This document shows, piece by piece, positions 49,417 through 61,825 of a stretch of 64,000 bases of DNA; positions within the stretch are counted from its first letter, which is position 1, and every line of letters begins with the position of its first letter. The notes beneath the pieces were generated by a model. It saw only the letters and a program-made list of their open reading frames with translations, ran no database searches and had not been told where the DNA came from. The DNA comes from Varroa destructor (taxonomy: Eukaryota > Arthropoda > Arachnida > Mesostigmata > Varroidae). Location: the NCBI RefSeq assembly GCF_002443255.2, contig NW_019211456.1, positions 20,569,557 to 20,633,556 on the forward strand, in the 5' to 3' direction. Position numbers and translations under genes: made by a program.

Positions 49417-51060
49417 GTATTTTACAGTACTTTGATTAGTATTTTATGTAAAAAAGCACCTTCAAATCATGATACATGATCCACTAACACCACTTTAGTG
49501 ACTGTATAAGGTCGAATCTGATCAGGTGAGGCACAATAATAATAATATGAAATTTTGAAGTAAGTTAGCAGTATGTCAAAAGCAACCTCGGGTAAAGAAT
49601 AGAAGAATAATTTAGGTCCTCTTTTAATGCTAAATATTTATTCCCAATTACTTTTCCTACCGTTACCTTAACTTTACCTGCCAGCTGAAATTAAGTTTGA
49701 AGAACAACATTGAAAAACTTAAACAACTATAGTAGATCAGGAAAATTGTGTAACTTATAGCAAACTATAATTAACGAAGTCATACAAACGTAGAATAGGC
49801 GGTTTTTCAGCAGTATAACGGCTTAATGACATATACTCTTCTCCCACATTAACGTTAACCGGCAGTCAGATACTAAAATGGCCAACATCGCCCACAGTTA
49901 TGACTACCGTACCGCCGACCATATTGAAGTCCGTCACAGACTACTGTATTATTGTTTCGTGATATAATAACTCGCAAAGATTGCTCGGGTCGCGTGATCC
50001 TTAGCGCTCCACCTTCGCCATACTAATGACACACACTTAGTAGTATGTCTCCTGAATCCAGATTTTTCTTTGTCCCTATATTGGTCTGCCACGTTAAGAG
50101 TTACTGATTGCACCATCCGGCCATACAGGTTTCCTCGATCCCATCTATAGATGCTTCCTGTCCCTTGTAAACTATTGTCCGATATATCGAGACATCTGGT
50201 TCTGCTACGATGCTATAGCTGACAAACCAGCGTAAGTCAAAACCGTTAAGCCTGTACATAAACCCGTTTCGCCTAAAGCTTACCAATTTTATCGTTCCTG
50301 CCAGATGACCAGCATTTCTTTAATATGAACTGGACTCAACAATCTCATATGCCTGTTAATTTTTCGGAACCAAATAGCGAAAGGAGAATAAAAGCTAAAC
50401 CGCAATGGAACCTTTCGTCTTTAGGGTTGTAATATTAGTACGTTTTTCGATTCAAGCCGCACAAAAAAATAGGATACCCAAACAAAAAAACAAGATGTAT
50501 GATTTTACAGTAGAGTAAAGATAAAGCAATGTTACCGACACCATGCGCGCAATAAATTTAATTATCTTACTTTTTCTAGATCTCTTTAATCGTCGAAAAA
50601 ATTACATAGTTTTTAAATTACGAAGCACTGGCAAACGAAACTTTGAATATTCACATTAACCCTATGACTATCTACGATTATAAGCTGTTAGGTGTTATAA
50701 AACTGTAATACGTTTCAAAGATACGATATCATTCATTGCTAAAAATGAACGCCAACTGGCTAAGTTTCGGTCTTTCAAAGCTGTGAAGATCGGTAAAAAA
50801 GCCATCACCTATTGCTTTGAAAAATTAAAGATAACACAAAAATACATTTCACAATATATAGAAGGGAGAACAAATTGCTATCATTGCGGAAGCTTTGGAA
50901 CGAAACGGAATACGCAATCCTTGTCGACGCAGTACAGAATTGCTGCAAGCAGGCATTATGAAATTGCAAAGACAGATAAAAAAACTAATAGATAAAAACG
51001 CATATAGTGCGCTCTAGAGACAATTTACATTGCTATTACCAGTACAAGACCTGCCTCGAA

Positions 51061-51329
51061 TACACCGTCATCATTGATGAGATATGGATCAATCTACGCC
51101 GCTCACTACAGAAGGACCAACTAATAAAATGGCATGGAAGAGATAAAACGCCTCATATTCTCTAGATTTAATTCTTCATGATTTCTATTTCTGTTGTTTC
51201 TCAAACACCAAGATACGTGGTGTTGCATATACCACAGTCGATTTCTCAAAAGCCGCCGATAAAGAGACCAAGTATAGCATCTTAGACCACAAATATGCAG
51301 CCCTTAGAGTACCGCTTGCACTGTATTAA
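51061..51329 (+). mobile_element. Internally deleted mariner-like transposase remnant
   Basis: At 51064-51140 the plus strand reads TVIIDEIWI and later KWHGR, which fits the second catalytic Asp region of mariner transposases (TGDE.W followed by a K/Q-W-rich loop). From 51153, in a different frame, comes SYSLDLILHDFYFCCF followed by KIRG. This corresponds to the third catalytic region (P-YSPDLAP-DF-LF-LK), with Pro to Leu and other decay. Intact elements have roughly 80-90 residues between these motifs; here only about 20 remain. The copy therefore has an internal deletion plus a frame change and ends at TAA (51327). No terminal inverted repeats were found. It is inactive. Confidence 0.65.
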
Positions 51330-52436
51330 CAATAAAGAAGAGCACAACTAATACGTGTGAAAAAATATCATTTTTCTGTCTTCCCTAATTAAAAGGTATT
51401 TTAGATTTTTGATCCGCTAAATAACAACCTTATAGGCCTACAAATAGACGCCTATGGGTCTTTGTGGTCCTATCCCCAGCGGTTCGTTTTCCTTACCAAT
51501 GCTACCTAAAGCCCACTTACCAATGACAACATCAATCAGTGACACTCGTTTACAAGTGGTAAGCATTGTGGAGGCCCTATGATTATTGTGTTTTCCTATC
51601 GCCATTAAGCGGTAGTACCGTTATTTTGCGCTAGCTGTGGTGACAATGATCCAGTGCGAACTTCTCCACTACGAAATCACGACAGCAATGATTCATATAC
51701 CGGAGGCCAACTGCTGGCATTACGTTACGCCTGCTATCGCGTCTGTCGATGAAATACCCACTACTTTTGTAGAGGAGTCTTGCTTTAGTCAAATCAGGCT
51801 ATCCTGCACAGGCCCGGCGGTAGCCTCAAAGCTTTTTTCTCTGTTCGACGTCCTATGGTTTCTATTTTGCATTACTCTTGGTGGAACTGTCGCATGGTGT
51901 CACCATCTACCATCCATCCGCCCTAATGCTTTCTTATAATGTAGGACGCGTAGACTGTCCCGGAGTAACATAACCTTCTATATGCCCTACACAAAACACG
52001 ATAATAAGGACTACGGCTAGTAATATCCGAATTTCTGGGCCAACATCTCCACCGACATAACTTGCCTTTTCCCATTCTTTGTATACACCCCACCTCTACT
52101 AGTGACACGCAATAGATATTGGAATCACTAAGCCTTAATGTTGTGTCGTAATTTAACGGCACTTGCACGTAATCTGTTCTGCTGGGCAATACGTGGCTAC
52201 GACGACAGACTAATCTGAAACTACACGGCCCTGCAGTTCCGTTAATTAAGCATTCACGGTTCCGAGGCCAATGCGTAGTATTTGCCACTGAAATAAGCTG
52301 AATACTGTGCTTAAAACGTTTGGACTTTGATTTTCTTAAAAGTTTTTCCTTATTCTTGATACAGAAGCCGTTGGAAAGGGGCTCGGACATGTAAGGCGAA
52401 CATTGTATAACGCAACTAAGTTTATGTGCTGCGTGT

Positions 52437-52452
52437 AAATATATATATATAT
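52437..52452. repeat. Short (TA)n tract
   Basis: About 16 bases of alternating AT. Confidence 0.7.
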
Positions 52453-52972
52453 TAACAGGTGTAATAGCATCTAGCTCTGGAGTTATTTGCCAACAAATTA
52501 TTTACTATCAACACACAAAAATAGTCGTGATTTCATCGGGGCCAACGCTTCGCTTTGAGCAAAGATATCTGATTCCAGTTATGTACTATTTTAGGTGAGA
52601 AATATTTTAAAAGATATAGGACCTAAATCGACTAAATTGCAAGCGTTGCTATGCTAGAAACTAAATTGTCAAAGGGAATACTGTCTCCCTATACAACCCC
52701 TTTATGGCAATTGGACAGCATTTGTGTCAACGATTATCACTGCCATCGTCCTAATATCGTTCTTGACCCCTACGACTGCTACCAGAGCACTGCAGCAAAA
52801 AATCGCAGACTTCAGAAATTTCAAGATCAATCCAGCGACTGAGCCTAAAAACGTAGGGATACTATGCACTTGAAAAAATATTTTTTAGTATTGGCTGCCG
52901 CAAGGCGATTGTCACTTCCACAAACCCTTGTTTGACCGACTTCTCGGCAGTTTGTAGCTACCTTTTGTGCAG

Positions 52973-53168
52973 TTCCTCCATATTTAGCTCATTCAGCGAT
53001 CTGTCCAATCAAGCATGGAAATATAGAAGCTTCAACGAATCAGAAGATCGGCAGCCCATTGAGGGCGTCTTCGCAGCAGTGAAAAAAAGGACTCCAACTA
53101 AAAAAAGCAGCAGTGTCGGTTCGCTCTTTGACGGACCAATGGCGACGGACGGGCAAGCCAACAAGTGA
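52973..53168 (+). CDS. Candidate terminal coding exon, unknown protein
   Basis: A good acceptor (CTACCTTTTGTGCAG|TTCC) is followed by 65 codons to TGA, starting in phase 2. The product includes NQAWKYRSFNESEDRQPIEG, then VFAAVKKRTPTKKSSSVGSL and FDGPMATDGQANK at the C-terminus. The mix of charged, Ser-rich and short hydrophobic stretches resembles a protein tail. Polyadenylation signals follow about 400 bases later. The frame stays open upstream to 52857, so the exon start is not certain. The upstream exon is not identified, and the donor at 49416 has the wrong phase. Confidence 0.35.
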
Positions 53169-53571
53169 TCCAGTGAACAACTGTGTTAGTTTATGTTCTC
53201 GCGGCACCTCTTGAAAGTAGCCTTCTTCTTGATTAGGATAACGTGTATAGCCACTGACCATTTACAGATCATTAAAGTCCTGTGAAAGTCTCATTTTTGA
53301 CAGTTGACTCAGTTTGTTCTCGACATCTTTTGCAATGAAATATTTCATTGTCTGTAAGCTTGAGTGTGTGTTTGTGGAATACAATCCATAAGAATACGGA
53401 CTCACACTCATATGCACACGAAACACATAGGACAAGCAACATGGTGTCAATACGCAGTTAGTGGCCCAGACACATATATACATATGTGTATGTTAACGAA
53501 TAGAATTGTAGGGATCTTACAGTGCTTTAGAAAGCGGCTACTTATAAAACGCAGCTTAAGTCAAACAGTCC

Positions 53572-53588
53572 AATAAACAGTAAATAAA
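53572..53588 (+). terminator. Two AATAAA polyadenylation signals
   Basis: AATAAA occurs at 53572-53577 and again at 53583-53588, just before an A-run. They are suitably placed to end a transcript that includes the 52973-53168 exon. AATAAA is common by chance in AT-rich DNA. Confidence 0.3.
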
Positions 53589-56500
53589 AAAAAATGCTAC
53601 CATTTCGTCAATTAATAAAAAAAAATCAAAGTCACAGTTTCGCCTGGACCTGACCTTAATATTCACATAAACCAGATAATTAGATTATCGGTCAGCTTTA
53701 CTATTATTTTTAGTTTTCCGAATTTAATTAGCAACCCTATCGAAAGTCCCGTGGCTCTCAAATGATTATATTACTGTGAAGTCCGACGGTCTTATATTAG
53801 TATATGTATATATGGATATATATGTGTGCACAGCACGAGACCGGAGACAGTTTTTTTTTCGCAGGGTCGCTTCGATTTATTTAGCAATCGTAATACGGAA
53901 CTACTGTTAGCTAGATTATTATACGAACCAGCAAATGTTTTTCTTTTGAACCGAATTTAATTAAGTGATCTATTTTATAGGCAAACGCATTATTACTTGC
54001 CACTTCAGGAAAAGCACTGTCGTATTTCCTTTCACACTTTTACCTTTATATAATGTCATCAAAATCGTTTCCTTATAAAGGAAATTTTCACTGATAGCAT
54101 TACAAAGGAGAATTGTTCTTTTCTGGCACGCTTACCCGCTTGAATTCAGCATTTTTCGGCAAATATGTACTTTATCTACAAGGAGATGTTTAACCAGCAA
54201 TGTACATGCTCTCGTAAGCCACTGGTGAGCATTTTCTATTATCAGCGCTACTTGAAACGAACTATAGTTAGATGTAATGGAAGCTTATAGCGACTGACGG
54301 AATACAAATGAGCTGAAGTACGCCCAAAACGTATGGTACAACTAATATTGTTAGATTTCGAGGTGAACTATTTCGGGAATCGAGTTATATATCTACAACT
54401 GTGTTTACCATCAGACTCAGTTTTCCACGATCTCAAATATTCCATAACGAAAGCAGTTAATAAATTCGGAGTAAGGCTATAGGTAATAAATTTTTCGCTG
54501 GTTTTCAACATATAGCGTCTGTACAGGATACAGGATGCACATGTAACCCACTCAAAAGAAATTGAATAAAGCTTCATGGCGATCTCTTTTGGTTTGGTTG
54601 GTTGACACTCACTTGTTACGCTGTATCGGTCGCACAAAATCAGGATTCAAGATCTTGAACTTGTTCGAAATCGACTTCCATGTATCAATATCGAAAGCAC
54701 TACTACGTATACACACACACACCCTCCAGCGAGTTAGGTTGTCCCAAAAACATGTTGTTATTTTGTTTGTTAGCGGATAATATAAGATGGCGTTAGACTT
54801 TTTAACGAGATAAATGTACTTACGTATCGCGCTGACGCACTCGGTGTTCTGCTACTGTATGCCGTATAATCTGAAAAAAACATCGGAAAACAAAAACACA
54901 AAAGCAACGATGCAAACGTATTAGCTATACGCCAAGTAAAACGTACATGATGTGGGTAAATATCTATGTCTCGCATTGGTTGCGCCCTTCCGGGGGCAGC
55001 ATTTTCGTGGTCTATTGCTATTTAGTAGATATTCATATATAACGATTAGGAATGGATTGCTTATTTACATATCATATTCAAAATGTTTCCTAATTTAATA
55101 ACTACTGAGAAAATTGTGTGAAACACATGTTTACGCTTTTCCAGAAGCATGCAAACGTCAAACAGAAGAACTAACTATAGTATGCGCCTAAAGTTCACTT
55201 TATGTGGAATAGGGCACGTCTAAAAGATAAAGCTAATTCGAGCTTGAAAAAGCTTGAAAAAGGCTAAAAGATAAAGAAATATCGAATCTGGGATTGATTT
55301 TACGCTTTTTCTTTACTTGTAGCAAAATCTAATTTTCGCTGGTCGTTTCTGTCGCCTATCGAATTGCCTGGGATGTCCTCCTTAAAAAACGGCTATACCG
55401 GTACTAAAGTTAACAATTTTTTCCTAGATGAATTGATTCATTTAAGAATGAGTGCCTTCATTCCGAGTCTGTAATCTCGATTAATGAGCGCCAGATTTTG
55501 CTACAAGCAGTGAAAGTATATGAAGCTGACCCCAACCTCAAAACTTCTGTGGTTCTCAAAATTTATTTGCATTCAATGCTTACACGTACTTCAGATTTAC
55601 TATAATGCCCGTAGTACGCGTAAATCGTTTGTCGGAGCTCGATATGATCCGCAAGTTTTAGTCTACAGTGTTCTCTCATACACGTCCTACCTTACATGCA
55701 GTGTTAGGCCAAAATGCCGTCTATCAATATTGTTCCATAAGCGTCCCTTTTGATGTCTCTCTTTGTTACCCATCTGTGTTAGGGCAAATAATTCACTCGA
55801 TTCGTCCTACCATTAATTTATTCAACATTTTTCAGAGAAATGCATCGGCCCAATAACGACAAAATGGGTAGCTACCATACGACTACCGAGTAACGTTGTC
55901 CTTGTGATGAACTACTGGTTTTAATCATATATGCGTATTTAAATTGGGTTGCACTTGCCATACGTTGCTTTAATCGAGAATTTTTCCAACCGTTTTGATT
56001 TTGCGGTCCGTAATAAAATCACTCGGTTCCTCAGTTGTGGCGACTCAATAACGTAGTAACTCGTAAATAAACACATTGTTATTAAACTCGATTGATTTCA
56101 TCGTGGACAACTGTCAAGGTTAGCTGCAGAGTTTTTCACTGTGAAAACTATCATTTCACTGTTATTTTCGTTTTATTGCGTCTTTCAGCTCGATTATTGT
56201 TAGCATGAAAAGATCGAAAGGGCAAAAATGTCAACTCATCTGCCAGTCAATTATAAGTACTAACTGTCACTATTATACGAATGGGTATGAATGTCTTAAT
56301 ATTGGATCTGGCGATATTTTTTGGCAGCACATAATGGTAGAAGGTGCTGTGATGCAGAGCGGCTTCCCAAGCAGAGAGGGTCTCAATGGAGTTCTCGTTC
56401 GGCTATTGATGGCGTTATTACAGTAACAGCCTCGTTTGCGTACGACCTCGCCTTTACGAACCTTAAATGTGTGAGATTCACGACATAAGCTAAGGTTGAC

Positions 56501-57099
56501 CTTGAATCATGTAAACATACGTCAAGGTGCATAGGATTATTTCTATATAATTGCTCAAACCGTTTCAAGGCTAAATCCAGAGCTAAATGTATAATACAAG
56601 GCAGGTGGGAAAACAGACATTCGACAATATGTGACTTTGTTTGTTATAAGTGGAGCTGTCTGGCAGTTTGTATAAACACAGAAGTTGTCAGCCGACTTGA
56701 ATCGATTGGCCACTGAAGGGAAAAAGCACACGACAGTCGCGACATATATTCACAGTACGTGATTCAATCAGTCTTTCGAACATTCGGAAATCTACTTCAT
56801 CATGAATTCGTAGAACAGGTTCTATGAATCTCTACCGTAAGTACGGCAGAAGCCATAATAGCAATAAAGTAGATTTGTTATAGACTTTAATATGACCGTT
56901 AGGCTTTTTAATAATAAAAATTGTCAAAGTTAGGTTAATAAACGATAGCAAATGCACACAATTTTGCTAAGCCTATCAGACGTGCCGATCTAAGATAAAT
57001 ACTTAACAAAAGAGAACACACCCTCTTCATAATCAAATATCCACGAACTATTTGAAAGTTCAAATGAATCCTTTTATCAGGTAAATAGAGCTGGGGGAC

Positions 57100-57558
57100 A
57101 TGACAACTTCTGAGCTGCAGAGCGACCAAGAAAACAGCTGTTTTGTTGATCACGTAAATGGTTGTGACACAACTTGTTCGACTTCCCGTCTCCGTCTGTC
57201 CTCACACAACTATAGGTCATTGATACACCAACAGTCGATCGATACACAGATGGGGTCTGCTCAATCTATTATCTATTCGCTAATAATTGTCTTTTATCCG
57301 ATCATTCACCTATGCTGGCTATTGGTTGTCCGTCACAGAACGATTCTCCATAGACGCGCATACTTTCGATACGTATTTGCTATTTTTCTCGATCTTAGAG
57401 CGATTTTCAACGAAGGAAATGCATCAATCAGCGAGGTGGTCGCCCTTGGGAGACCGAATAGGCACTGTCACGGTCTTGCTTATACGTTAGTATTAATAGA
57501 AACGGCAAACGCAGGCCACTGCTCACGTATTAACCCACCACTTATAATCGTACCGTAG
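57100..57558 (+). other. 152-codon ORF with a possible membrane segment, unrecognised
   Basis: ATG at 57100 opens 152 codons to TAG. A hydrophobic stretch (IIYSLIIVFYPIIHLCWLLV, about residues 57-76) could be a transmembrane helix. Flanking parts are Cys/Ser/Arg-rich without a known motif. One or two frames this long are expected by chance in 64 kb of this composition, so the evidence is weak. No splice signals clearly frame it. Confidence 0.15.
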
Positions 57559-57966
57559 AAATCTATGGATGGACATATTCGCGCACATTTGTCGTAAGGG
57601 TGATTGTCGTACTGGCAGCTCTGGTTAATGCCTTCCCATAAACATCTCCTGAGGCCTCATCCAGAGTTCGTTGTGACCTCCAGTGCATTTAGAGGCTACA
57701 CATCCAATCACATAAGTGTATCACCACAACTCGAGTCTTTTGCGTACCGTAACAAAGCTAAACTAAGTAGCGAGTACTAGTCAAAGGTCCATCAATTTTC
57801 CCGTTCTAGGTCGATGTCACACGACGCAAATGCTCCACCCCTAGAACTGAACACTATATTGAAGCGCTGTTCGATCTGCTTGCAAAGGTTCCAAATCTAG
57901 CACATAGGTCTACGACTATGCCCAATAAAATTAAGAAGAACTTTACCACAGTCAATCGAGTAATAA

Positions 57967-57984
57967 AAGCATCGTACGATGCTT
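57967..57984. repeat. Perfect 18-base palindrome
   Basis: AAGCATCGTACGATGCTT is its own reverse complement. It could be a dimeric protein-binding site or chance. Nothing nearby suggests a function. Confidence 0.6.
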
Positions 57985-60765
57985 GTTCCTTGATTCTATA
58001 CAACTCGTTTCTACAGTAGAGTATATAATTTGTACTCCAGACACGATGAAAGCAAAAAAGCTAACCGTTCGATGAATCGGCTTCTTTACAAAGCGCATAA
58101 TAGTAAAAGAATATCAACCAATATATAACGCATATCGATCGGCAATCGGCCAACGATGATGATCGACATATTGATCATGAACGAATGAATATACCACATC
58201 AAACGAATCGCAGTCTTGTCGCCGTTAACTTGTGTTGATAGCAGTCGCGGTTAACTCAAACTTCAAACGTACTGTAACTGCGTATTTTTCATAAGCGAAT
58301 TAATTATGTGCTCCAACGTCCTTCCACAAAACGATTATAACGAAGATTTAAACTAATTAAATTGTTCAACGTCGAGGAACCTTGTCTATAATCCGGCAAG
58401 GTCACGAACATTTCTTGGGGTAAAGAAGTTTATCTGTCCACCACTTAAAATAATATGCTCGCATTCAAAGATAATGATCATAACAACTTACCACTTGTTG
58501 AGCTCGTAAAGTTCGACTGATCAAATTCAGTATTGATTCTAAAGTTGCTATAAATCGAAATTTGCTATGTCAGTTATGTAGCCGCCTGAAAACATCATTG
58601 AATCCCGATTTCAGTACGAAGCTCAACGAAGCCAACAAAAAGTGGAATGATATTGGTCACGCGTCAATTAGTATCAACAGTTTATGATTAAACTTTTACT
58701 GAAACGAACAATAGTATGTGAGAAAATGGCCAAAAGGTTGCCCGGGTGAAAGACGATACAAAGCATCACGCAGCAAACGCAAAATTAAATTTTTCTCTGT
58801 TACAATTCGAAGCTTCAAAGCGTCTGCTTCGGTTCTCTGTACAGAAACCCTCCTGACTAATATGGCAAGGAATATTATATTTGGCCAGAGCCAGATGTAA
58901 TGTGTAGGAAAATGCTATTCATTAAGTACATATATATAACCTACGAACAAAGAATCAAGACGATGTCCAACGGAAACCCGCCACCCTGTCACTCCGGTAT
59001 CTGGCACCGAATATCGGGTCGTCTTAGGATATCACTGTGCATGACTTCGTGATGTGAATTTACTTAGTATGAATGTATGATCGAAATGGCGTCTTCACAA
59101 AGAAACACCATCAACGAAAATAATATAAAAAACACGTCATTTTTCGTTACATTGGTGAGCTGACAAATCGAAGTGGACACTTTATGGTCCAGTGATCAAT
59201 GCATGGTAGACACCGGCAGCATCTGCCGCACAGGAGACAGCGTAGCGGCAACATAAATCGCAATAACATACACATTCTCTCTTCATTCCCTCCGTATTAA
59301 TATGCTTACTTCAGTGAAAACGAAGGACTGAGCAAATGACATAAGCGATCAGCTCTGCCTTCGGATATAGATCGATCCTGACGGTACATCGCTGTCTTGG
59401 ACAATGTGATACACAAAGAATACAATTCTGATTTAAATGTCACTCTCGCAGCTAGGATCAGTTCATGGGGAATTGTCCGCTAGTGGCAGAGAACGCAAAT
59501 GTGCTCGTTCGATAGGGAAGCTGCTTACGTTGGATGAGAGGTCAGGCGACAAACAACAGCCTTCTTTCTGTGGGCATTCAATATTTTAGGACATCGTATT
59601 GCAAGTAGGTCCCACTAGTGAAAGCAATACATACAACTAGTTTCCAGAACTCAAGATGTCATAAGAAATCGTACTTCGGCTTTCGAAATTAAAACCAAAA
59701 ATTTATCACGCAATACCTTTGTCATTGTAATCTATAAATTTCCCTATTGGTACAGCACTATTTATACAGTCAATATGATAGCGGTTGAGGATCAGTATTA
59801 ACTTCGGCGTCGTTTTTGTGCGCTAAAATTCAATGCCACAATCCAGTGATTGGCTCTGACTTATTAGGAATGAAGTACCCGTAGTCATGCTGTTAGGTCG
59901 ATTTAATTTAGCCTTTTGCACACAGCGAACGGCAAATTTATTACATCCTTCTTAAAGGGTAAATCAAATTTGTTGAATACGTCTCTCGTATTTAGTCTTC
60001 ATTGTGTTGGGGCTCAGAACACAATGATGTTGCACCCTAAAAATTGATTTTTATGTTTTCCTGTTTTTTTCTTTGGCGTTACCGGAAATCAGAAGCGAGA
60101 AGTCATCATATTAAATACATATCAACTCCATCGTTGCCGCTGTATTTTTCTACGTTAAGCAAGTAAGCGGAAGCCTTAGGCAATCTTATGGATGCGTCAA
60201 TTTAAACATAATGACCATTACTTCTTTTCGTGTCGGTATAGTACGAAAATAGACCCGCTCTACAGAATGTTGTCATCCGCCCTGACAAAGGCCCTTCCAA
60301 CACTGACTCGTCACATTACCAAACCACTGAACGATTTTTATTCCACAATTAGCGCTAAGCCGGAGGACCACTCTGTCTTTCTATTCAGACTTAACTAATT
60401 GTTAAATTTTCTTTTTAATTCACTTCATTTGATGTTTCGAATATTTCTATTGCCTTCTTCTGATTGGAACGGTCTAAGAAAACAGCGAGTCTGATCTCTG
60501 CGATAGCTTCGCTTTAGCACATAAGCGGTTTTCACAATTTAGAATAGAAAATAGGATATAACACTGCATAAGATTCTACTACGCCAAGAATAAGGCTCCT
60601 AATTTATATACATAGTGATTATCTTTTAGCAAATGCCACGGTACATTCTTTTTGAAATAATCATAGTTACAGTCGCGTTTCAGTTATTTCGATATGAATA
60701 TTCCGTTTGCTTAAAATGGCCAGCTATCCTAACTCCATCTCCATATATATACTCATCTATTGCTA

Positions 60766-60768
<3 letters not shown>

Positions 60769-60820
<52 letters not shown>
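60769..60820. repeat. (TA)n microsatellite
   Basis: About 52 bases of TA with one TG interruption, flanked by short inverted GCTA/TAGC sequences. Confidence 0.95.
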
Positions 60821-61591
60821 GCTGACAAAACGAAAGGGGCCTAGGCGATACAAAAAACAACTCTCTTCAATGCTGCCATTCTATTACCCTGTTTGTCGTA
60901 AGGGTCTCCGTTTTACGTTCGCACATGAAGGCGAGACACATATTCAAAACATGTGACAAGTTCCAGAACGTTCCTTTGTCTTTATTAAGAACATTATTAC
61001 ACAAATGTAATTCTTACGTGGTCAGAAGCCACAGCAGCTTGTTTCATGACAATTAGTAATCAACCATTGTGAGAGAACACTGTGGTCGACCATGCCGAAC
61101 AGGCTTGTGCGACATTATAATTCATAGTTCATTATAATGCATAGCTTTCTCGATAAAGTAAACGCCTTAATGCTTCCAAGCAATTCAATCTAATCTGAAT
61201 CTAAACTTTTAGCGGTCACCATCGGGCCGTAGATCTGCCCGCGCGATGGCTTCTTCACCCTCACCCGTCCATTTCGTCAGAATAGTCTATTTTTCTCCAC
61301 TATAGAACACCGGGACACGGCGGACGGTGGCGATGACTTGGGACTAAGCGTTAGCTTGTTCCCGTAGAGACAGTCAAAACCAGTTCGGATCCTTTTGCTT
61401 CCACAAGATCCGCTCGCGTTGATAGGCTGCTGTGCTGATGATCGGTCCCGAACACAGCTAGTGATCAGTACTCGGCGTGCGCGTAGCGTTAGTGTACTGG
61501 CCTCTGGTCGCCTCTTAGCGAGAGTCTCTCAATAACAACGTCAAAGACGAGCACAACTTGAAAGCACGACTATTTACGGATATTTCACTAC

Positions 61592-61825
61592 TTATTCGAT
61601 GGACGATCGACAGGAGTGCCAACGGCTGGACGTAATGGCCATCAGGAGCGTGCCAAGATGGATACGAACCAACGTAAATTTCGGTTCATGTCGTTGAGTA
61701 TACCCCTGAAGTGATGTACAAAGCATCGCATCAGCCTCCGACAACGAAACATGTGAATAGACTTTACGCAGTGCCGTTAGCATAACTCTGTCTAGATAGA
61801 TGTCTTCTTTGAATAATCGCCGCAT
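61592..61825 (-). other. 77-codon ORF just downstream of a TATA-like motif
   Basis: ATG at 61825 opens MRRLFKEDIYLDRVMLTALR, then KVYSHVSLSEADAML and a mixed tail to TAA. The N-terminal half looks like an amphipathic helix. ATATAAAA lies only about 10 bases upstream of the ATG, too close to serve as its TATA box unless a later start is used. Unrecognised; possibly an exon or chance. Confidence 0.18.

Noticed and set aside
51923..52390. Minus frame of 155 codons
   Set aside because: No motif or coding-like composition; likely chance.
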